Of a stretch of DNA of 7,500 nucleotides, positions 6,863 to 7,500 are shown piece by piece (the first letter of the stretch is position 1; every line of letters begins with the position of its first letter). A model generated the notes under the pieces. The model worked only from the letters and a program-made list of their open reading frames with translations, made no database searches and was not told where the DNA came from. The position numbers and the translations under genes are program-made. This stretch comes from JADGQM01 sp964505935 (GTDB lineage Bacteria > Desulfobacterota > Syntrophobacteria > Syntrophobacterales > Syntrophobacteraceae), in contig CAZDKX010000246.1 in assembly GCA_964505935.1 (NCBI GenBank), positions 1 to 7,500 on the forward strand. Reading direction: 5' to 3'.

Positions 6863-7248
6863 ACATCACGCTTTCACCTTATGGGAAGGAGAGAGCGGTA
6901 AAGATTCTGATGAGGGGCGAAGCTCCCGAGTATCTATCTGATAAGGTTAACGACTATCCAGAATGCCGGTCCTTGCTCGCGGCGATACTTGAAGATGCCA
7001 AGGAATTCGAAGAACGAGTCGATCCGGAAATCCTTTGAAGCCACATTCGGCTTTCTGATCTCAAACAACTCATATCCATGAATGACGAAGAGGCCCTGCC
7101 ATCTCATCCATGCATCGGCGGACAGATTTCAGTAATGGGAGCAGTATATCCAATCGATAGATGGAGGAAGACCCGTACTGCCTGCCTTGCCAGCTCTAAA
7201 ATGAAAGAAAGCCTTGCGGCGTGTGGTCGCACAGTCTGTAGGGACTAG
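6838..7248 (+). pseudogene. Unrecognised reading frame interrupted by a single TGA
   Basis: Right after the ABC remnant, a different frame becomes protein-like. It runs ESERSDELNITLSPYGKE, RAVKILMRGEAPEYLSDKV, then NDYPECRSLLAAILEDAKEF and EERVDPEIL to TGA 7036-7038. The same frame continues without a gap as SHIRLSDLKQLISMNDEEAL and on to TAG 7246-7248. The first part is acidic and helix-like and resembles the end or middle of a real soluble protein. Past about 7100 the composition becomes less convincing. No family is recognised. There is no good start: ATG 6910 would give a 42-residue protein ending at 7038, and ATG 7078 a 56-residue one ending at 7248. I favour a truncated gene joined to the ABC fragment and then broken by a nonsense change. 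A small intact protein at 6910-7038 cannot be excluded. Confidence 0.35.
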
Positions 7249-7293
7249 CAAAGGACACCTTAACCCAGGTGACGATATGCAGAAGATTTCGAT

Positions 7294-7298
7294 GAGGG
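7294..7298 (+). promoter_or_regulatory. Ribosome binding site GAGGG for the gene at 7305
   Basis: GAGGG ends six bases before the ATG at 7305-7307, a good Shine-Dalgarno spacing. An in-frame TGA at 7299-7301 lies between them, so translation of that frame cannot begin further upstream. Together these fix the start. Confidence 0.55.
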
Positions 7299-7304
7299 TG
7301 ACAG

Positions 7305-7500
7305 ATGGAAAGAAATCGAATTGTCCGGAATGAGTCGGTGCAATTAGGCGGGGTGATGCTGGAGTCCTCGGACCCCGCAGCAATTTTTCGAATCGCTCAG
7401 AATTCCGTTTGCCGTGTTTCCCTAATTATAGAGGGCCGAGAAATAGGTCATGGCAGCTCTTTTCTCTACAAACAGGTGATCGATAAAGCGACATCGGGAT
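7305..7500 (+). CDS. N-terminus of an unidentified protein, possibly trypsin-like; cut by the right edge
   Basis: The frame from ATG 7305 stays open for 65 codons to the window end. It reads MERNRIVRNESVQLGGVM, then LESSDPAAIFRIAQNSVCRV, SLIIEGREIGHGSSFLY and KQVIDKATSG. The start is fixed by the upstream in-frame TGA at 7299 and the GAGGG site. The segment from about residue 24, a helix-like A-I-F-R-I-A followed by a strand, a turn with I-E-G-R-E-I-G and then G-H-G-S-S-F-L, resembles the opening of trypsin-like peptidase domains. In those, two strands precede a G-x-G-x-G/S-F-L/I turn ahead of the catalytic His. That match is from pattern memory only; no catalytic residue is within the window. 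If it is a trypsin-like domain, one possibility is a signalling or conflict-type protein with further domains beyond the edge. There is no signal peptide, so it is probably cytoplasmic. Confidence 0.55.
   Translation, partial: MERNRIVRNESVQLGGVMLESSDPAAIFRIAQNSVCRVSLIIEGREIGHGSSFLYKQVIDKATSG

Noticed and set aside
7129..7383. 84-residue minus-strand frame near the right edge
   Set aside because: It has no recognisable motif and no ribosome binding site, and it overlaps the better supported + strand start at 7305.

Overview
The window looks like chromosomal DNA from a free-living Gram-negative bacterium, most plausibly a deltaproteobacterium (Desulfobacterota). This is inferred from protein style, not from a marker gene: a hybrid sensor kinase with an 'AHHFN' H-box, and a secreted M6-type metalloprotease carrying paired DUF1566-like domains, Cys-framed InlB-B-like repeats and BACON domains. 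Base composition is moderately GC-rich through the two large genes and visibly more AT-rich right of about 6450.

Layout from left to right. (1) 1-1142, + strand: the C-terminal part of a hybrid histidine kinase (H-box, ATPase domain, receiver domain), cut by the left edge. (2) 1143-1733: about 590 bases without an intact gene. They hold a decayed minus-strand protein remnant with an acidic calcium-loop-like motif, and a strong hairpin just past the 3' end of the next gene. (3) 1734-6443, - strand: one 1569-residue secreted multidomain protein that fills more than 60% of the window. (4) 6444-6595: its upstream region, with a weak candidate promoter and an inverted repeat. (5) About 6560-7250, + strand: gene debris, comprising an orphan piece of an ABC-exporter membrane domain followed by an unrecognised reading frame broken by one TGA. 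(6) 7305-7500, + strand: the start of a new gene that stays open to the window end, preceded by a good ribosome binding site and possibly beginning a trypsin-like protease fold.

The kinase and the protease converge on the gap at 1143-1733, so they are not in one operon and nothing here links them functionally. The large protein is the main object of interest. It appears to be an exported zinc peptidase whose C-terminal two-thirds consists of duplicated binding or spacer modules, as expected for a cell-surface or extracellular adhesive protease. I do not see a mobile element, CRISPR array, tRNA or rRNA. The two debris zones flanking the protease gene suggest past rearrangement or gene loss on both sides.
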